Origin: an uncultured Bacteroidales bacterium
GTDB taxonomy: Bacteria; Bacteroidota; Bacteroidia; Bacteroidales; Bacteroidaceae
NCBI GenBank assembly: GCA_937898885.1
Contig: CALDKD010000079.1
Coordinates: 1 to 31,240 of the forward strand
Direction of reading: 5' to 3'
Length of the DNA stretch: 31,240 nucleotides
In this document: one piece after another, positions 7,197 to 16,599 of the stretch
Position numbering within the stretch: position 1 is the first letter of the stretch
Layout of the letters: the number at the start of each line of letters is the position of its first letter
The notes under the pieces: generated by a model
What the model saw: the letters and a program-made list of their open reading frames with translations, nothing else
What the model was told of the DNA's origin: nothing
The model's database searches: none
Translations under genes and position numbers: made by a program

Positions 7197-8249
7197 TCAG
7201 TCAAATAATGCTTTAAAATCATCAGGAGAAGATGGTTTATATGTCATTTTGCAATTTGTCAATTTAATAGCCTTACACATAGCTTCAGCCATAGATTTAT
7301 AATCTTCAGAAGGTACCAAAAATCCATTCTGACCTTCATCTACCATTCTACTAATTATAGGAATACACGTGGTAGCAACAACAGGAGTACCAATATACAT
7401 AGCTTCAACCAGTACATTTGGAAGTCCTTCCATTCGAGAAGGTAACACAAAGCAGTTTGCATATTTAATCCAAATATGAGGATTTTTAAGTAACCCCATA
7501 AAATGGACGGATGACTGCAAATTGTGCGTCACAATGTATTCATTCAAGCTAGAAATAAAATCCTGATTATTATCAGACTTTCCCAACAAATACAAATGAG
7601 CATTCGGAATTTTTGTTTTTACAATATCAAAAGCTCTCAGCAAAATGTCATATCCTTTTGTTTTTGTAATCCTAGCAGCCCAAACAAATCGTACTTCATT
7701 TGTTGTTTGATAAGGATTTGGACTCTTTAAGTTTTCATCAATAATTGAAGAATCAAAAATATTCTGGAGAGCAATTACCTTATCTTTTATTGAAGGAATA
7801 TAATCTATCAATTCATTTTTCATCTCCTCTTGTTGAGCAATTATTACATCAGCTAGAGGGTAAACTGGTTTCATTAAAAATTTATTTATTCTCTTAAATT
7901 CTGACAAGTGATTATCACTTCTTAATATAATCTTTATATTCCCAACCAATTTAGCTGCTAAAGCAACACGAATATTGATAAATGAAAAAGAAGAAAAAAC
8001 ATGAGTTATGTGCTCTTTTTTGAAAATTTTCGCCAATTTGAATGTCGTAAAATCCCATATATTTCTTATATTCAAGCATCTAAGTTCGCATTCACTTGGG
8101 ATATAATTCTTTATCTCTGCAATGACATTTGTATACACTAAAAAAATAATATCAAATTCATTCCGATCCAAAAGATTTGCAACCGTAATCGACATTCTAG
8201 ATGCACCTCCAAAATATGGAGACACAATGAACAATGCTTTTTTCTTCAT
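7197..8249 (-). CDS. Family 4 glycosyltransferase (second copy)
   Basis: 350 residues from the chosen ATG at 8249. That start overlaps the stop of the upstream acyltransferase gene (ATGA) and gives MKKKALFIVSPYFGGASRM, a normal GT4 N-terminus; an ATG at 8270 would add seven residues. The C-terminal domain has FVWAARITKTKGYDILL near 190, LYLLGKSDNN near 220, and the EX7E motif EGLPNVLVE near 270 followed by AMYIGTPVVAT. It is AT-rich compared with the genes of the export operon. Acceptor and donor unknown. Confidence 0.9.
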   Translation of the reverse strand: MKKKALFIVSPYFGGASRMSITVANLLDRNEFDIIFLVYTNVIAEIKNYIPSECELRCLNIRNIWDFTTFKLAKIFKKEHITHVFSSFSFINIRVALAAKLVGNIKIILRSDNHLSEFKRINKFLMKPVYPLADVIIAQQEEMKNELIDYIPSIKDKVIALQNIFDSSIIDENLKSPNPYQTTNEVRFVWAARITKTKGYDILLRAFDIVKTKIPNAHLYLLGKSDNNQDFISSLNEYIVTHNLQSSVHFMGLLKNPHIWIKYANCFVLPSRMEGLPNVLVEAMYIGTPVVATTCIPIISRMVDEGQNGFLVPSEDYKSMAEAMCKAIKLTNCKMTYKPSSPDDFKALFD

Positions 8250-8794
8250 TTTTGTGGAACTATCAACCATTCTTTTTTTATAAACTTATCATCATCTAGA
8301 CTACATAGTAGATCTCTCTTTTGGCTAGCACTCATTAGTTTAGAATCCAGATTAAATCTTTTGTTTCTCTCAAAGTATTCTTCTATAGAACAAATATACT
8401 TAGCAGGATTACCGCCAACTACCACATTCGAAGGTATTGATTTCGTAACAATGCTACCACTTGCAACAAGTACATTGTCACCGATTTCTACGCCAGGCAT
8501 AACCAAGACATTGTTTCCTAAATAGACGTAATCTCCAATTATAATTTTCCCAAAGCAATCAAAAGCAGGATGAGTTTTCCTTATAGAACCAGCACCTCCA
8601 TGTGTAAACAATTTTACTCCTGCCGTAATTTGACAATTGTCGCCTATTTTTATCAAGTATGCTTCTGTTCCCCAAAAACGAGACGCTATAAAATTGTCAT
8701 ACCCTAAATCCACTCCAGCACTCCTAGCTTGATGTTCAAGACTCCAAAATATCTTTTGGAATAAAATACATATTTTTTTATATAATTCAATCAT
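8246..8794 (-). CDS. Hexapeptide-repeat acyltransferase (left-handed beta helix)
   Basis: 182 residues with the imperfect hexapeptide periodicity of LbH acyltransferases: IGDNCQITAGVKLFTHGG near residue 70, then IIIGDYVYLGNNVLVMPGVEIGDNVLVA and the closing GSIVTKSIPSNVVVGGNPAKYI near 135. This C-terminal signature is found in WcaF/CysE/NodL-type O-acetyltransferases, which use acetyl-CoA; His at the THGG position is the likely catalytic base. Its start overlaps the WbsX-like gene by 8 bases and its stop overlaps the next GT4 start, so it is fully embedded in an operon that builds the polysaccharide. Confidence 0.88.
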   Translation of the reverse strand: MIELYKKICILFQKIFWSLEHQARSAGVDLGYDNFIASRFWGTEAYLIKIGDNCQITAGVKLFTHGGAGSIRKTHPAFDCFGKIIIGDYVYLGNNVLVMPGVEIGDNVLVASGSIVTKSIPSNVVVGGNPAKYICSIEEYFERNKRFNLDSKLMSASQKRDLLCSLDDDKFIKKEWLIVPQK

Positions 8795-9899
8795 TACTAA
8801 ATTTTATTAATTCATCATGTAGAATATCTAATAAAGCAGATCCATACTTTAAGTCAGGTTCCATATAGTTACTCTCACCCCATTCATTCCATGATTTGAG
8901 AATAATCAAGTTGTTTTGGCAATCTTTGTTTTTAACGTAATGTAAAACATCCTTTATATGTTCTCTCCAAGATTCAGGTGTAAAATTATAAAAAATTTGA
9001 GCTTTTTTTCCAGCCCTTGGACTACGATCATAGCCAGACAAAAGGCATGGATATACATTATTATTTTCTGCTTCTGAAGTATTTAATAGCTTGTAATACT
9101 TTGCAAAATCCACTTTAAGTAAACTTGACTTTAGATTACACTTGCTCTTTATTTTATTCCAAAGAGTCCATTGTTCTGATTTATTTAAAGCTTGTTGGGT
9201 TCTACTTAAATAAATAGCATTAAACCCCATAGAGAATAATTCTTCAGAGGTTATACCAATGGTCTTTTGCGCAACAAAATGAATTCCCTTAAATCCGTTT
9301 TCAATGGCTAATTTATTCCAACATTTAATCATTTTAGAGATTTCATTTTTCTGCTCTTTAGGATTCCAAATTACAAAAATAGGTTTATTATACACAGTCA
9401 TATAACGATTGTCCTTAAATGCAGGAAGGTTATACATAAAGTGATCAATGTACTGCTGTTCACCGTCATAACGTTGTTCCATAATCATAGTTTTACCCTC
9501 TTTATTATCTGCATCGCGCTTCCATGTGAGAGTCTGCCAACTATGATTTGCCCAACCAAGACAGAAAGGGAAATCAGGCTTTCCGCTGGCGAGTACCTCT
9601 TCAAAAGGACGTTCAAGAAGTTTCTTGCCGTTCCCAAAATAATACTGCCAATACATAAATCCTTCAATACCTGCATTACGAGCCAATTCTGCCTGTGCCT
9701 CACGAATCTCAGGCATACGTAGGTCATAAAAACCTAAATCACGAGGAATACGAGGCTGATAATGCCCTTTGAATAGAGGTTTTGCTTGAGCCACATTCGT
9801 CCATTCGGTAAAACCCTTTCCCCAAACCTCATCATTCTCTGGTATAGGATGATACTGAGGAAGATAAATTGCGATTACACGCGCTTTATTATTCGCCAT
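8787..9899 (-). CDS. WbsX-like glycosyl enzyme (GH99-like fold)
   Basis: 370 residues. The N-terminal signature RVIAIYLPQYHPIPENDEVW followed by GKGFTEWTNVAQAKPLF, then GFYDLRMPEIREAQAELA and FCLGWANHSW, is that of the WbsX family found in many O-antigen and capsule clusters. The domain is related to GH99 endo-mannosidases; whether members transfer or cleave sugars is not settled. Conserved late motifs are also present: LLSGYDRSPRAGKKA near 290 and LKSWNEWGESNYMEPDLKYG near 340. It is the first gene of its cassette and lies directly after a deleted IS copy; I see no TAnnTTTG promoter in the 90 bases upstream. Confidence 0.85.
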   Translation of the reverse strand: MANNKARVIAIYLPQYHPIPENDEVWGKGFTEWTNVAQAKPLFKGHYQPRIPRDLGFYDLRMPEIREAQAELARNAGIEGFMYWQYYFGNGKKLLERPFEEVLASGKPDFPFCLGWANHSWQTLTWKRDADNKEGKTMIMEQRYDGEQQYIDHFMYNLPAFKDNRYMTVYNKPIFVIWNPKEQKNEISKMIKCWNKLAIENGFKGIHFVAQKTIGITSEELFSMGFNAIYLSRTQQALNKSEQWTLWNKIKSKCNLKSSLLKVDFAKYYKLLNTSEAENNNVYPCLLSGYDRSPRAGKKAQIFYNFTPESWREHIKDVLHYVKNKDCQNNLIILKSWNEWGESNYMEPDLKYGSALLDILHDELIKFSND

Positions 9900-9991
9900 A
9901 TTATACTTGTTTTAAATTGATTTATTTCAGTAATACAACTAATATGCAGTCTTAAGGCAGCCACACTCAGAACTATTATATTTGGTATCTT

Positions 9992-10567
9992 ATATGTTTT
10001 CAATTAATGCCAAGCAGCGACTGGTCCCATCCTTTTTCTGCATTCGACTCATCAAATTCACGTTTTTATATCTCATTCCGAACACTTCAGACGGATTATT
10101 ATTCTATCTCCAATGTCAGAGACGCAACTCCCCACAGAAGCACTTCTCTATGTGAATGTTTTCGTTTCAGGCAGGCTCTAACTTCTCTATCTTCTCTATC
10201 CTGACCGCCAACTGCACCACACTTGCCGTGTGGATACCGAAGAAGTTGTACAAGATTTCCGGCAGCCTCGTACGGAACTTGACTTTCTTCAAGCCATAGG
10301 ATTCTTTCAGTGTTCCTAACAAGCCATCCTTAGCTGACGCCCATAACCTAGCAAGTTCCTTCCTGACTAGGCCTTTTCTTATTCTTCACACCGAACGGGC
10401 AGCAAAAATTCGTACTTTAGACATGCAGATTAATTTGTGCAATTCCTCCAAATCCAATTTCCAAAGCCTATTAGAAGATTTTTCTACGCGTCAAGAACAC
10501 AAAATTTCTGGCACATTACCAATCAATTTATTAGAAATAATATTGGCTTTTCAAGATAGTACCTATT
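9992..10567 (-). mobile_element. Internally deleted IS copy (same family as the left-edge IS)
   Basis: The right part (about 10401-10567) matches the IS end at 1-194 and still encodes MSKVRIFAA from an ATG at about 10426. The left part (about 9992-10398) matches the remnant at 12455-12870 and encodes the C-terminal part of the transposase, readable on the minus strand as LARLWASAKDGLLGTLKESY, then YNFFGIHTASVVQLAVRIEK and a stop near 10180. The two parts are joined at about 10398-10401, so the middle of the element has been lost. The promoter -7 element is decayed. The outer end on the right abuts the stop codon of the pyruvyl transferase gene at 10568. IS family not identified. Confidence 0.65.
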
Positions 10568-11710
10568 TTATTTAACAGCTTCATTATAAAACGTATCTAT
10601 CTTTGCTATATAGGCATCAATTTCTTCTCTCTTAAGATTATTGAGCATTGCCGTTTGCTTTTTACCATCAAGACCGTTAGCATTGAAAGCGCCTTCAAAC
10701 TTATAGCTATATGCAGTACCGAACACAGGAACTCCTGTATAAATGGCAGCAAAATTTGCATGCATACGTGCTCCAATAAAAAATGACATCTTGCTGATAA
10801 CATACTTAACCTGAGGAGCACTCATATCCTTATCGACCAAAACAACATTGTTTTTGTCAGCAAGACGCTCATATGCTTGACGGCAAGCAATCATATCATC
10901 ATCAACAATTGGCTTGGAATAGCCATAGCTATGAGGTATGAGGTAAACCTGGCAGCCTTTTTCTTTGAAATGGTTAATAATACGTTCAATTAGTTCTGGA
11001 TATACATCAAACTGGCCCTCTAACCCACAAAAACTATTACTATAGGCTAGACCACTAACATTAAGTCCAATAGCATTAGGTTTGATGTCAATATCCCAAG
11101 GATCTGGTTTCATAAAAGAAGATAAATCTTTAGTTAAAACATATTTTAAGCCTAATCTATCAAGATCTTGCGTGAACTTGCTATCACGAACATAAATATC
11201 GTTGGCATACCGCATAATTTGGACTGCTATATCATAATTTTTTTTCTTCGAGAATGGCCCAATTGTTTGAGGAAGCATAATCAAAGGTATTTTACGTTTC
11301 CACAAAATAAACGTCTGATTCATTCTATGTAAAAAAGTCCTTTCGCCATAAATATCCGAGAAACCGTCTCCGCCATAAAAAGCTGCCTCATAATCAACAT
11401 CCTTTATTGCTTTACCAAAAGGAGTAAATGGTAAATAAACACCGAATTTCTCTGCCAAATACTTTTCGAGAATAAACATTGGAACAACATTACGTGTAAA
11501 TTGTTCACCATCTATCACAAAATGCTCAATGCTTGTTTTTAAGTTTTCTCTTTTGAAAAAGTTAATAAAACAACGAAAATAGATCAATTCTTGACCTTTT
11601 CTAAGATAACCTTTTTCCTTTAAGAAAAAAATAGAGCCATAACCAAGGGCCGCACTACCACGATTAGGCAGATTTATGTTGAAACCTGATATATCTACAT
11701 ACTTTTTCAT
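10568..11710 (-). CDS. Polysaccharide pyruvyl transferase family protein (second copy)
   Basis: 380 residues from the ATG at 11710, which overlaps the stop of the upstream acyltransferase as ATGA; an upstream in-frame ATG at 11728 would add six residues. It reads MKKYVDISGFNINLPNRGSA at the start, FYGGDGFSDIYGER near 110, PLIMLPQTIGPFSKKK near 150 and FFIGARMHANFAAIYTGVP near 320, the usual PS_pyruv_trans landmarks. It is not a recent duplicate of the gene at 4877-6055: the two share the fold motifs but little else. Together they suggest that the polymer carries two different ketal groups, or that one copy has another function. Its 3' end abuts an IS copy. Confidence 0.87.
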   Translation of the reverse strand: MKKYVDISGFNINLPNRGSAALGYGSIFFLKEKGYLRKGQELIYFRCFINFFKRENLKTSIEHFVIDGEQFTRNVVPMFILEKYLAEKFGVYLPFTPFGKAIKDVDYEAAFYGGDGFSDIYGERTFLHRMNQTFILWKRKIPLIMLPQTIGPFSKKKNYDIAVQIMRYANDIYVRDSKFTQDLDRLGLKYVLTKDLSSFMKPDPWDIDIKPNAIGLNVSGLAYSNSFCGLEGQFDVYPELIERIINHFKEKGCQVYLIPHSYGYSKPIVDDDMIACRQAYERLADKNNVVLVDKDMSAPQVKYVISKMSFFIGARMHANFAAIYTGVPVFGTAYSYKFEGAFNANGLDGKKQTAMLNNLKREEIDAYIAKIDTFYNEAVK

Positions 11711-12291
11711 TTCTTTGCGCTTTCCCATTTTTGGGTTTCAAAATTAAACTTTTTAACAATCCTTGCCGGATTTCCTGCTACTACACAATATGAAGGTACA
11801 TCTTTAGTAACTACCGCATGAGCTGCAACAACACAATGCTTACCGATATGAACACCACTCAATATTTCGGAATTGAAACCTAACCAACAATCGTCATCTA
11901 TAACTACAGGTCCTTTGCATAATAATTGTTGTGGTGTAATAGGCCGCGAAATATCTTCATAACCATGGCTATGATCGGTAATATGCACATTTCCAGCAAA
12001 TAAAACGTTTTTACCTATAGAGACTTTATTAATCGCAGCTATACTATTTTGTTTTCCGAAACAACATCCGTCACCTATCTCTATTTTAGGATAATATCGT
12101 ACCCCTGCATATTTTAGTATTGGATAAAAAAAACAGCCATTTTTTATCGAAGCACTTCCATTGAAATAGATACATTGAGGATTCATGAACACAACCCTGC
12201 CTCCTATGCTAATAGGCTCAATTGCGCTACCAAGTTTATTCTTTACTCTAAAGAAACGAATTTTCTTTGCAATCTTTTCAAATAATCTCAT
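11707..12291 (-). CDS. Hexapeptide-repeat acyltransferase (second copy)
   Basis: 194 residues. The hexapeptide repeats run from about residue 25 to 180: IEIGDGCCFGKQNSIAAINKV, VSIGKNVLFAGNVHITDHSH (His-x-Ser-His is the usual catalytic histidine site of the WcaF/CysE/LbetaH group), VVIDDDCWLGFNSEILSGV and the closing VVTKDVPSYCVVAGNPARIV. It probably acetylates a sugar in the repeat unit. The gene starts a two-gene cassette with the pyruvyl transferase that follows (ATGA overlap). No clear promoter is visible in the 160 bases upstream, which are AT-rich and end in IS remnants. Confidence 0.88.
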   Translation of the reverse strand: MRLFEKIAKKIRFFRVKNKLGSAIEPISIGGRVVFMNPQCIYFNGSASIKNGCFFYPILKYAGVRYYPKIEIGDGCCFGKQNSIAAINKVSIGKNVLFAGNVHITDHSHGYEDISRPITPQQLLCKGPVVIDDDCWLGFNSEILSGVHIGKHCVVAAHAVVTKDVPSYCVVAGNPARIVKKFNFETQKWESAKK

Positions 12292-12454
12292 AAAATAGTT
12301 TGCTGAAAAATTTACATAATGTTAATCATCAATAATTTACGAACAATACAAGTCTATCTTTTACATCAATTGACAACATTACGTCAAAAGAAAGAAAACA
12401 AAAAATGTTATAGAATAATAATGTTTTCGTCTTAAATAGTTTTAAAAATTAGGA

Positions 12455-13115
12455 ATGACGTTTAATGTTTTCAATTTATGAGAGGCAGCGACTGGTCCCA
12501 TCCGTTTTCTGCATTCGACCCATCAAATATACGTTTTTATATCTCATTCCGAGCATTGCAGACGGATTATTCTTCTATCTCCAATGTCAGAGACATAACT
12601 CCCCTGCAGAAACGCTTCTCTATGTGAATGTTCTCGTTTCAGGCAGGCTCTAACTTCGCTATCTTCGAAATCCTGACCGCCAACTGCACCACATTTGCCG
12701 TGTAGATACCGAAGAAGTTTACAGGATTTCCGGCTGCCTCGTAAGGAACTTGACTCTCTTCAAGTCATAGGATTCTTTCAATGTTCCTAACGAGCCTTCC
12801 TTTGCTGAAGCCCAGAACCTGGCAAGCTCCTTCCTGACTAGGCCTTTTTCTTATTCGTCACACCGAACGGTCGGCCTCGCTTCACAAACGATGCCTGTAT
12901 CTTGCTCTCCTTGAAGTAGTCTCCTTTCTTCGTTCCGGCAACCGGTGTCTCCACCCACTTTCCTAGCGTCAACTCCGAACTGTCTCTGTGCATTCTCGGA
13001 CAGTGCATCAGCCTTGTTTTCTCATTGGTAACTGACCAATTTCCACGTCTACTATCGAAAAAGTCATTTCCAGCACCACCAGAAGCGATTGATGCGAAAA
13101 TATCTCTCAAAACTT
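12455..13115 (-). pseudogene. Decayed transposase of the same IS as the copy at 9992-10567
   Basis: Positions 12461-12870 run parallel to 9996-10395 with most bases identical, and encode the same transposase C-terminus, now broken by frameshifts and stops. Upstream of it a frame at 12838-13110 (GTKKGDYFKESKIQASFVKR, then GRPFGVTNKKK) supplies the next, more N-terminal part, which is missing from the copy at 9992. The frame ends in a stop where the shorter copy reads on. The N-terminal half of the transposase is absent. It lies against an IS66 fragment, so the two elements are nested or were joined by deletion. Confidence 0.55.
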
Positions 13116-13129
13116 TAAGGTTTATGATT

Positions 13130-13540
13130 TTACAGGCATATCATGTACAGCAACAGATTGTCATAGTCTTTACTGCCGGTTAGCATGGCCTCAAAAAATA
13201 GCTTATGATAAACCAGCGCGGACAAGCCTATCATATTGCAGGTGGAGAAGATGGCGTAAAAGGTTGCCGATACCTCGGCACCCCTGTGGCTCACAAAGTG
13301 GATGAAGTTGCTTCGCTCACGAGTCTGCGGCCTGATGCACTGTTCGGCTATTGAGTTATCTATGCTGTAGCGTCCGTCATTCTGGTAGTTGAAGATTTAT
13401 TTCTAGAAATGGTCTAGATAATTGAGTGCGTTCTCCATCAAGACACTCTTCAGTATGCAATAGCGTTCATTGCTCAGCCTTTTTAGCTCACCTTCTTCTT
13501 GTAGCCAAACCATAGCTTCACGAAATCTAATGTCGTAAAC
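13130..13540 (-). pseudogene. IS66-family transposase C-terminal fragment
   Basis: On the minus strand the frame reads NALNYLDHF, two stops, then IFNYQNDGRYSIDNSIAEQC and IRPQTRERSNFIHFVSHRGA, followed by EVSATFYAIFSTCNMIGLSA and a stop at 13130. This is the end of an IS66-type TnpC transposase, including the invariant DGR-x-x-IDN-x-x-E-x-x-IRP block that holds its catalytic Glu. Two in-frame stops near 13398-13405 and the missing N-terminal two thirds make it a dead fragment. Upstream to 13722 I see only non-coding, AT-rich DNA. Confidence 0.7.
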
Positions 13541-13722
13541 ATTGTGACTGAGAGTTAAAAGTTCAACCACGAAGGTATCAGATTGAACAGCGCACGTCAG
13601 ACGTGGGAATGGGACAGCTACCAATGTCCGGATAGATGCGAGCATGAAAAAAAACAACTGATTTTAAAGAACATTTATTCTTCTACGTATGAACCGCAGT
13701 ATAAAATTAAAAAAATAACAAA

Positions 13723-15255
13723 CTATTGATTACGAATTTTATTCATTACTAATGAAAATATTTTATCGCGTTCTTCTCGCGTAAGTCCAAGAAAAATAAT
13801 ATTAAATAGACTTAGAATGACACACAATGAAGATTCATACATAAAAGTTTTCCACGTTACATCCTGTACATATCGGTGAACAAAATAAACAATAGTAATA
13901 GTAGGTATAATTGCAAAAGCAATATGAAATATTACCTTTTTTACATACTCTACACAAGAAAACATAGGCACCATTTCCTGAAGAAGAAAAAGACGAGCGA
14001 CGAGACATACGACAGAAAATATAATCATAGACCAATATCCATACTCTGCAGGAAAACCAATTTTAAAGAAAATCCAAGCAGAAGGAAATGCGAGAATGCT
14101 TAATCCACCAACAATGATTTGGTATTTTTTGATTTTTCCTGTTGCAAGCATTGTGGTATATAGACATTGTGAAAGGTTTTGAGCCAGATTAAATATAATA
14201 CCTAACTGAATAAATAGTGAAGCATACTCTGGTACTTGCTTAAGCCATATGCTCAAAATAAAGTCTGTATTTAAATAAACAGGAAGGCATAAAACCCAAA
14301 ACAAAAAGAATGCAAACTTTGTACCAAGTATAATCATCTTGTTAACATACTCAAAATCTCCTGCTGCAAAACTTTTTGTGATTTGGGGATTAAGTGCCAT
14401 CATAAAATTTTGTACGAACGTATTGATTGCAGAATCAACTTGGGTTGCTAATCCACGAGCCGCATTTAATGTTACCCCAAAGAAAAGGTTTATCAGCATA
14501 TTAATGCCTTGACTATTTAGTACAGAAGCTGAAGAACCGATGAAGTTCCAACCAGAGAAACCCAATATTTCCTTAAATATTCTTTTTTCAAAGCAAGGAC
14601 TGTATTTGCATTCAGAGAAATTTTTGCCACAATAAATACCATAAATAGCTCTTAGAACTATAGCAATAAAAAGCATAAGAATAGCATATACTATAAGCGA
14701 ATCGTACACTATAGTATAAAGAGCATACACTGCAGCTAGTTTAGCAAAAACCTCGAAAATACTAATGTATGCAAATGCCGACATCTTCTCATACGCAATA
14801 ATAGCGGCATTATAAGGAATACTAATAAGATTGACACAGAAAGTAATAACAGAGCATTGAAACACCCAATTTGCGGCAGTCAATCGGTGTGGATTAATAT
14901 TCATCTTACAATTAAGGAACCACAAACCTACTGATTCCAATACTACAAGTAAGATAACAGCAAGTAGAAAATGAATTGACAATGTAGTAGAAAAGACTTT
15001 ATTTACATTTGAGTCACTCTTACCCAGTTCAAAAGCAATAAAACGCTGGCTTGCGGCTGTCATCGTTCCGCTCAAAACGGAAAACATCGACACAAATCCA
15101 CCGACAACATTATAAATACCATAATCTTCAACCCCCAAAGCGTCAAGAATAATACGACTAGTGTAGATGGACACCCCCATAACTAATAGGGTGCGTAAAT
15201 ATAAGTATAACGTGTTTTTAGCTACACGCTTTGTGTTCCTTAAATCATTTGTCAT
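13723..15255 (-). CDS. Wzx-type flippase (MATE/polysaccharide transporter superfamily)
   Basis: 510 residues with 12 to 14 predicted hydrophobic segments. The N-terminal stretch NTLYLYLRTLLVMGVSIYTS, then LGVEDYGIYNVVGGFVSMFS and TAASQRFIAFELGK is typical of Bacteroidetes oligosaccharide flippases. It moves the undecaprenyl-linked repeat unit across the inner membrane. It overlaps the polymerase gene by 4 bases (ATGA), so the two are translated together. It is AT-rich like the polymerase and unlike the rml genes, which fits the usual horizontal exchange of Wzx/Wzy pairs. Confidence 0.88.
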   Translation of the reverse strand: MTNDLRNTKRVAKNTLYLYLRTLLVMGVSIYTSRIILDALGVEDYGIYNVVGGFVSMFSVLSGTMTAASQRFIAFELGKSDSNVNKVFSTTLSIHFLLAVILLVVLESVGLWFLNCKMNINPHRLTAANWVFQCSVITFCVNLISIPYNAAIIAYEKMSAFAYISIFEVFAKLAAVYALYTIVYDSLIVYAILMLFIAIVLRAIYGIYCGKNFSECKYSPCFEKRIFKEILGFSGWNFIGSSASVLNSQGINMLINLFFGVTLNAARGLATQVDSAINTFVQNFMMALNPQITKSFAAGDFEYVNKMIILGTKFAFFLFWVLCLPVYLNTDFILSIWLKQVPEYASLFIQLGIIFNLAQNLSQCLYTTMLATGKIKKYQIIVGGLSILAFPSAWIFFKIGFPAEYGYWSMIIFSVVCLVARLFLLQEMVPMFSCVEYVKKVIFHIAFAIIPTITIVYFVHRYVQDVTWKTFMYESSLCVILSLFNIIFLGLTREERDKIFSLVMNKIRNQ

Positions 15256-16568
15256 GATATCTTTAAAGCTAACTGTTTATTTTCCATATTAATTCCTACC
15301 ATAACGACAAAGAATACAAACATATTCTTTATGTTAAAATCTCCAGTGATTCCACAATAAATGAGGAAATAAAATAAAAGAGCAAGAACTGCCATTCTTA
15401 AAAATTTGTCTTCAATGTTGACTTTAGCAAAAAAATAATATTTTACTACGAACCACCCCCATAAAACAAATCCAACAATACCAGTATTAACAAGAACGCA
15501 ATAAATGATACTCTCAAAAAAGCGAGCTTTAGGATGACCTCCAAAAGTAGAATTGTACCATTGAGTCCATCCATATCCTTTTCCTAATAATAAATCATTT
15601 CTTACTATGTCAAAGCTCCCCTGCAATTGCTCAATTCGCATATTAAGACTAGATCCCTGCGTGATAGAATCATCTGAATTGACGATTGACATTAAATAAT
15701 CCTTTGCTTCTAGTGATATTAGTGATACAATATAAAAAACTGCTATAAACCCCAATATGCCGAATGTAAAATATTTAATTTTACGCATATATAATACTAT
15801 AGCCAGCACAGTAAGTCCGAGTGCACCAATAGGGGTACGTGTTCCTGAGGTGATAATTGCGGCAATAATGAGTGCCAGAATGCAAACCAATACTTTAGGT
15901 TTATCCTTAAACAAATATAGAGAATAAATAAAGAAAAAGCCAAGATTTAAACCATATGTCATTGGATGGTCAAAAACAGAAGATATTCTACCAAATAAAC
16001 GACCTTCAGCCAATATTGTACTAGTTACCAATCCACTATTACCAGCAGCATAAGCTTCATTGAATTCAGTTCCAAACATAGGACTTACAAGAAGTCTATA
16101 AGGATTTAAGCCTGGTATAGTAGTCAAAAAGAGACCATATAATGTAAACACAAGACAGATTGAAAATAGAGTCCATTTATAAATTTTAACAGCTCCAATA
16201 TCTGCACACATGTTGGCATACAAGAATACGATAAACACTAATGAAGAAACATCTTTAGTCCATCTTGAAAAAGACTCACCAACATGCTCTGCACCAAACA
16301 CGAAAACTAAATTCCATAAAAGAAAAACAATATATGGTACTAGTGGTTTTAGTTTATTCCAAGTTAATGAAGTTGATAATTTAAAAATCAAAAAAAACAC
16401 AAACATTAACGCAGCAACACGAGCGTATATAATATGACCTCCAATATATAGATAAGGAGCCAAATACATGTATATCAAATAGCACAACGCACCATATTTA
16501 GGTTTTGTCAAAGAAAAACAGATTGTGGCGACAGACAGTACGGTAAAAAGTATTGCTAAAAAGTTCAT
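15252..16568 (-). CDS. Wzy-like O-antigen polymerase / ligase family protein
   Basis: 438 residues, almost entirely hydrophobic helices with one larger loop near residues 290-330 (DDSITQGSSLNMRIEQLQGS, then LLLGKGYGWTQWYNSTFGGH). That loop, with a conserved Arg and the GxGxG-like turn, is the mark of the Wzy_C / O-antigen ligase superfamily. It would join flipped repeat units into the polymer in the periplasm. It starts a two-gene unit with the flippase. I see no promoter in the 120 bases upstream, which end in IS4-like remnant DNA, so expression may depend on read-through from the export operon or on a promoter that I cannot recognise. Confidence 0.82.
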   Translation of the reverse strand: MNFLAILFTVLSVATICFSLTKPKYGALCYLIYMYLAPYLYIGGHIIYARVAALMFVFFLIFKLSTSLTWNKLKPLVPYIVFLLWNLVFVFGAEHVGESFSRWTKDVSSLVFIVFLYANMCADIGAVKIYKWTLFSICLVFTLYGLFLTTIPGLNPYRLLVSPMFGTEFNEAYAAGNSGLVTSTILAEGRLFGRISSVFDHPMTYGLNLGFFFIYSLYLFKDKPKVLVCILALIIAAIITSGTRTPIGALGLTVLAIVLYMRKIKYFTFGILGFIAVFYIVSLISLEAKDYLMSIVNSDDSITQGSSLNMRIEQLQGSFDIVRNDLLLGKGYGWTQWYNSTFGGHPKARFFESIIYCVLVNTGIVGFVLWGWFVVKYYFFAKVNIEDKFLRMAVLALLFYFLIYCGITGDFNIKNMFVFFVVMVGINMENKQLALKIS

Positions 16569-16599
16569 TTGCTAGTTATTTATTATTAACAATCACTAG

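Noticed and set aside
10007..10204. Plus-strand small ORF, with a twin at 12465-12653
   Set aside because: Both are antisense to the 3' end of the same IS remnant; their similarity comes from the repeat, not from coding.
12838..13110. Stand-alone gene of 90 codons
   Set aside because: It continues in sequence order into the decayed transposase that is shared with 9992-10400, so it is part of that pseudogene.
13403..13657. Stand-alone small gene
   Set aside because: Only its C-terminal half makes sense, as an IS66 transposase piece that continues in the same frame past stop codons.
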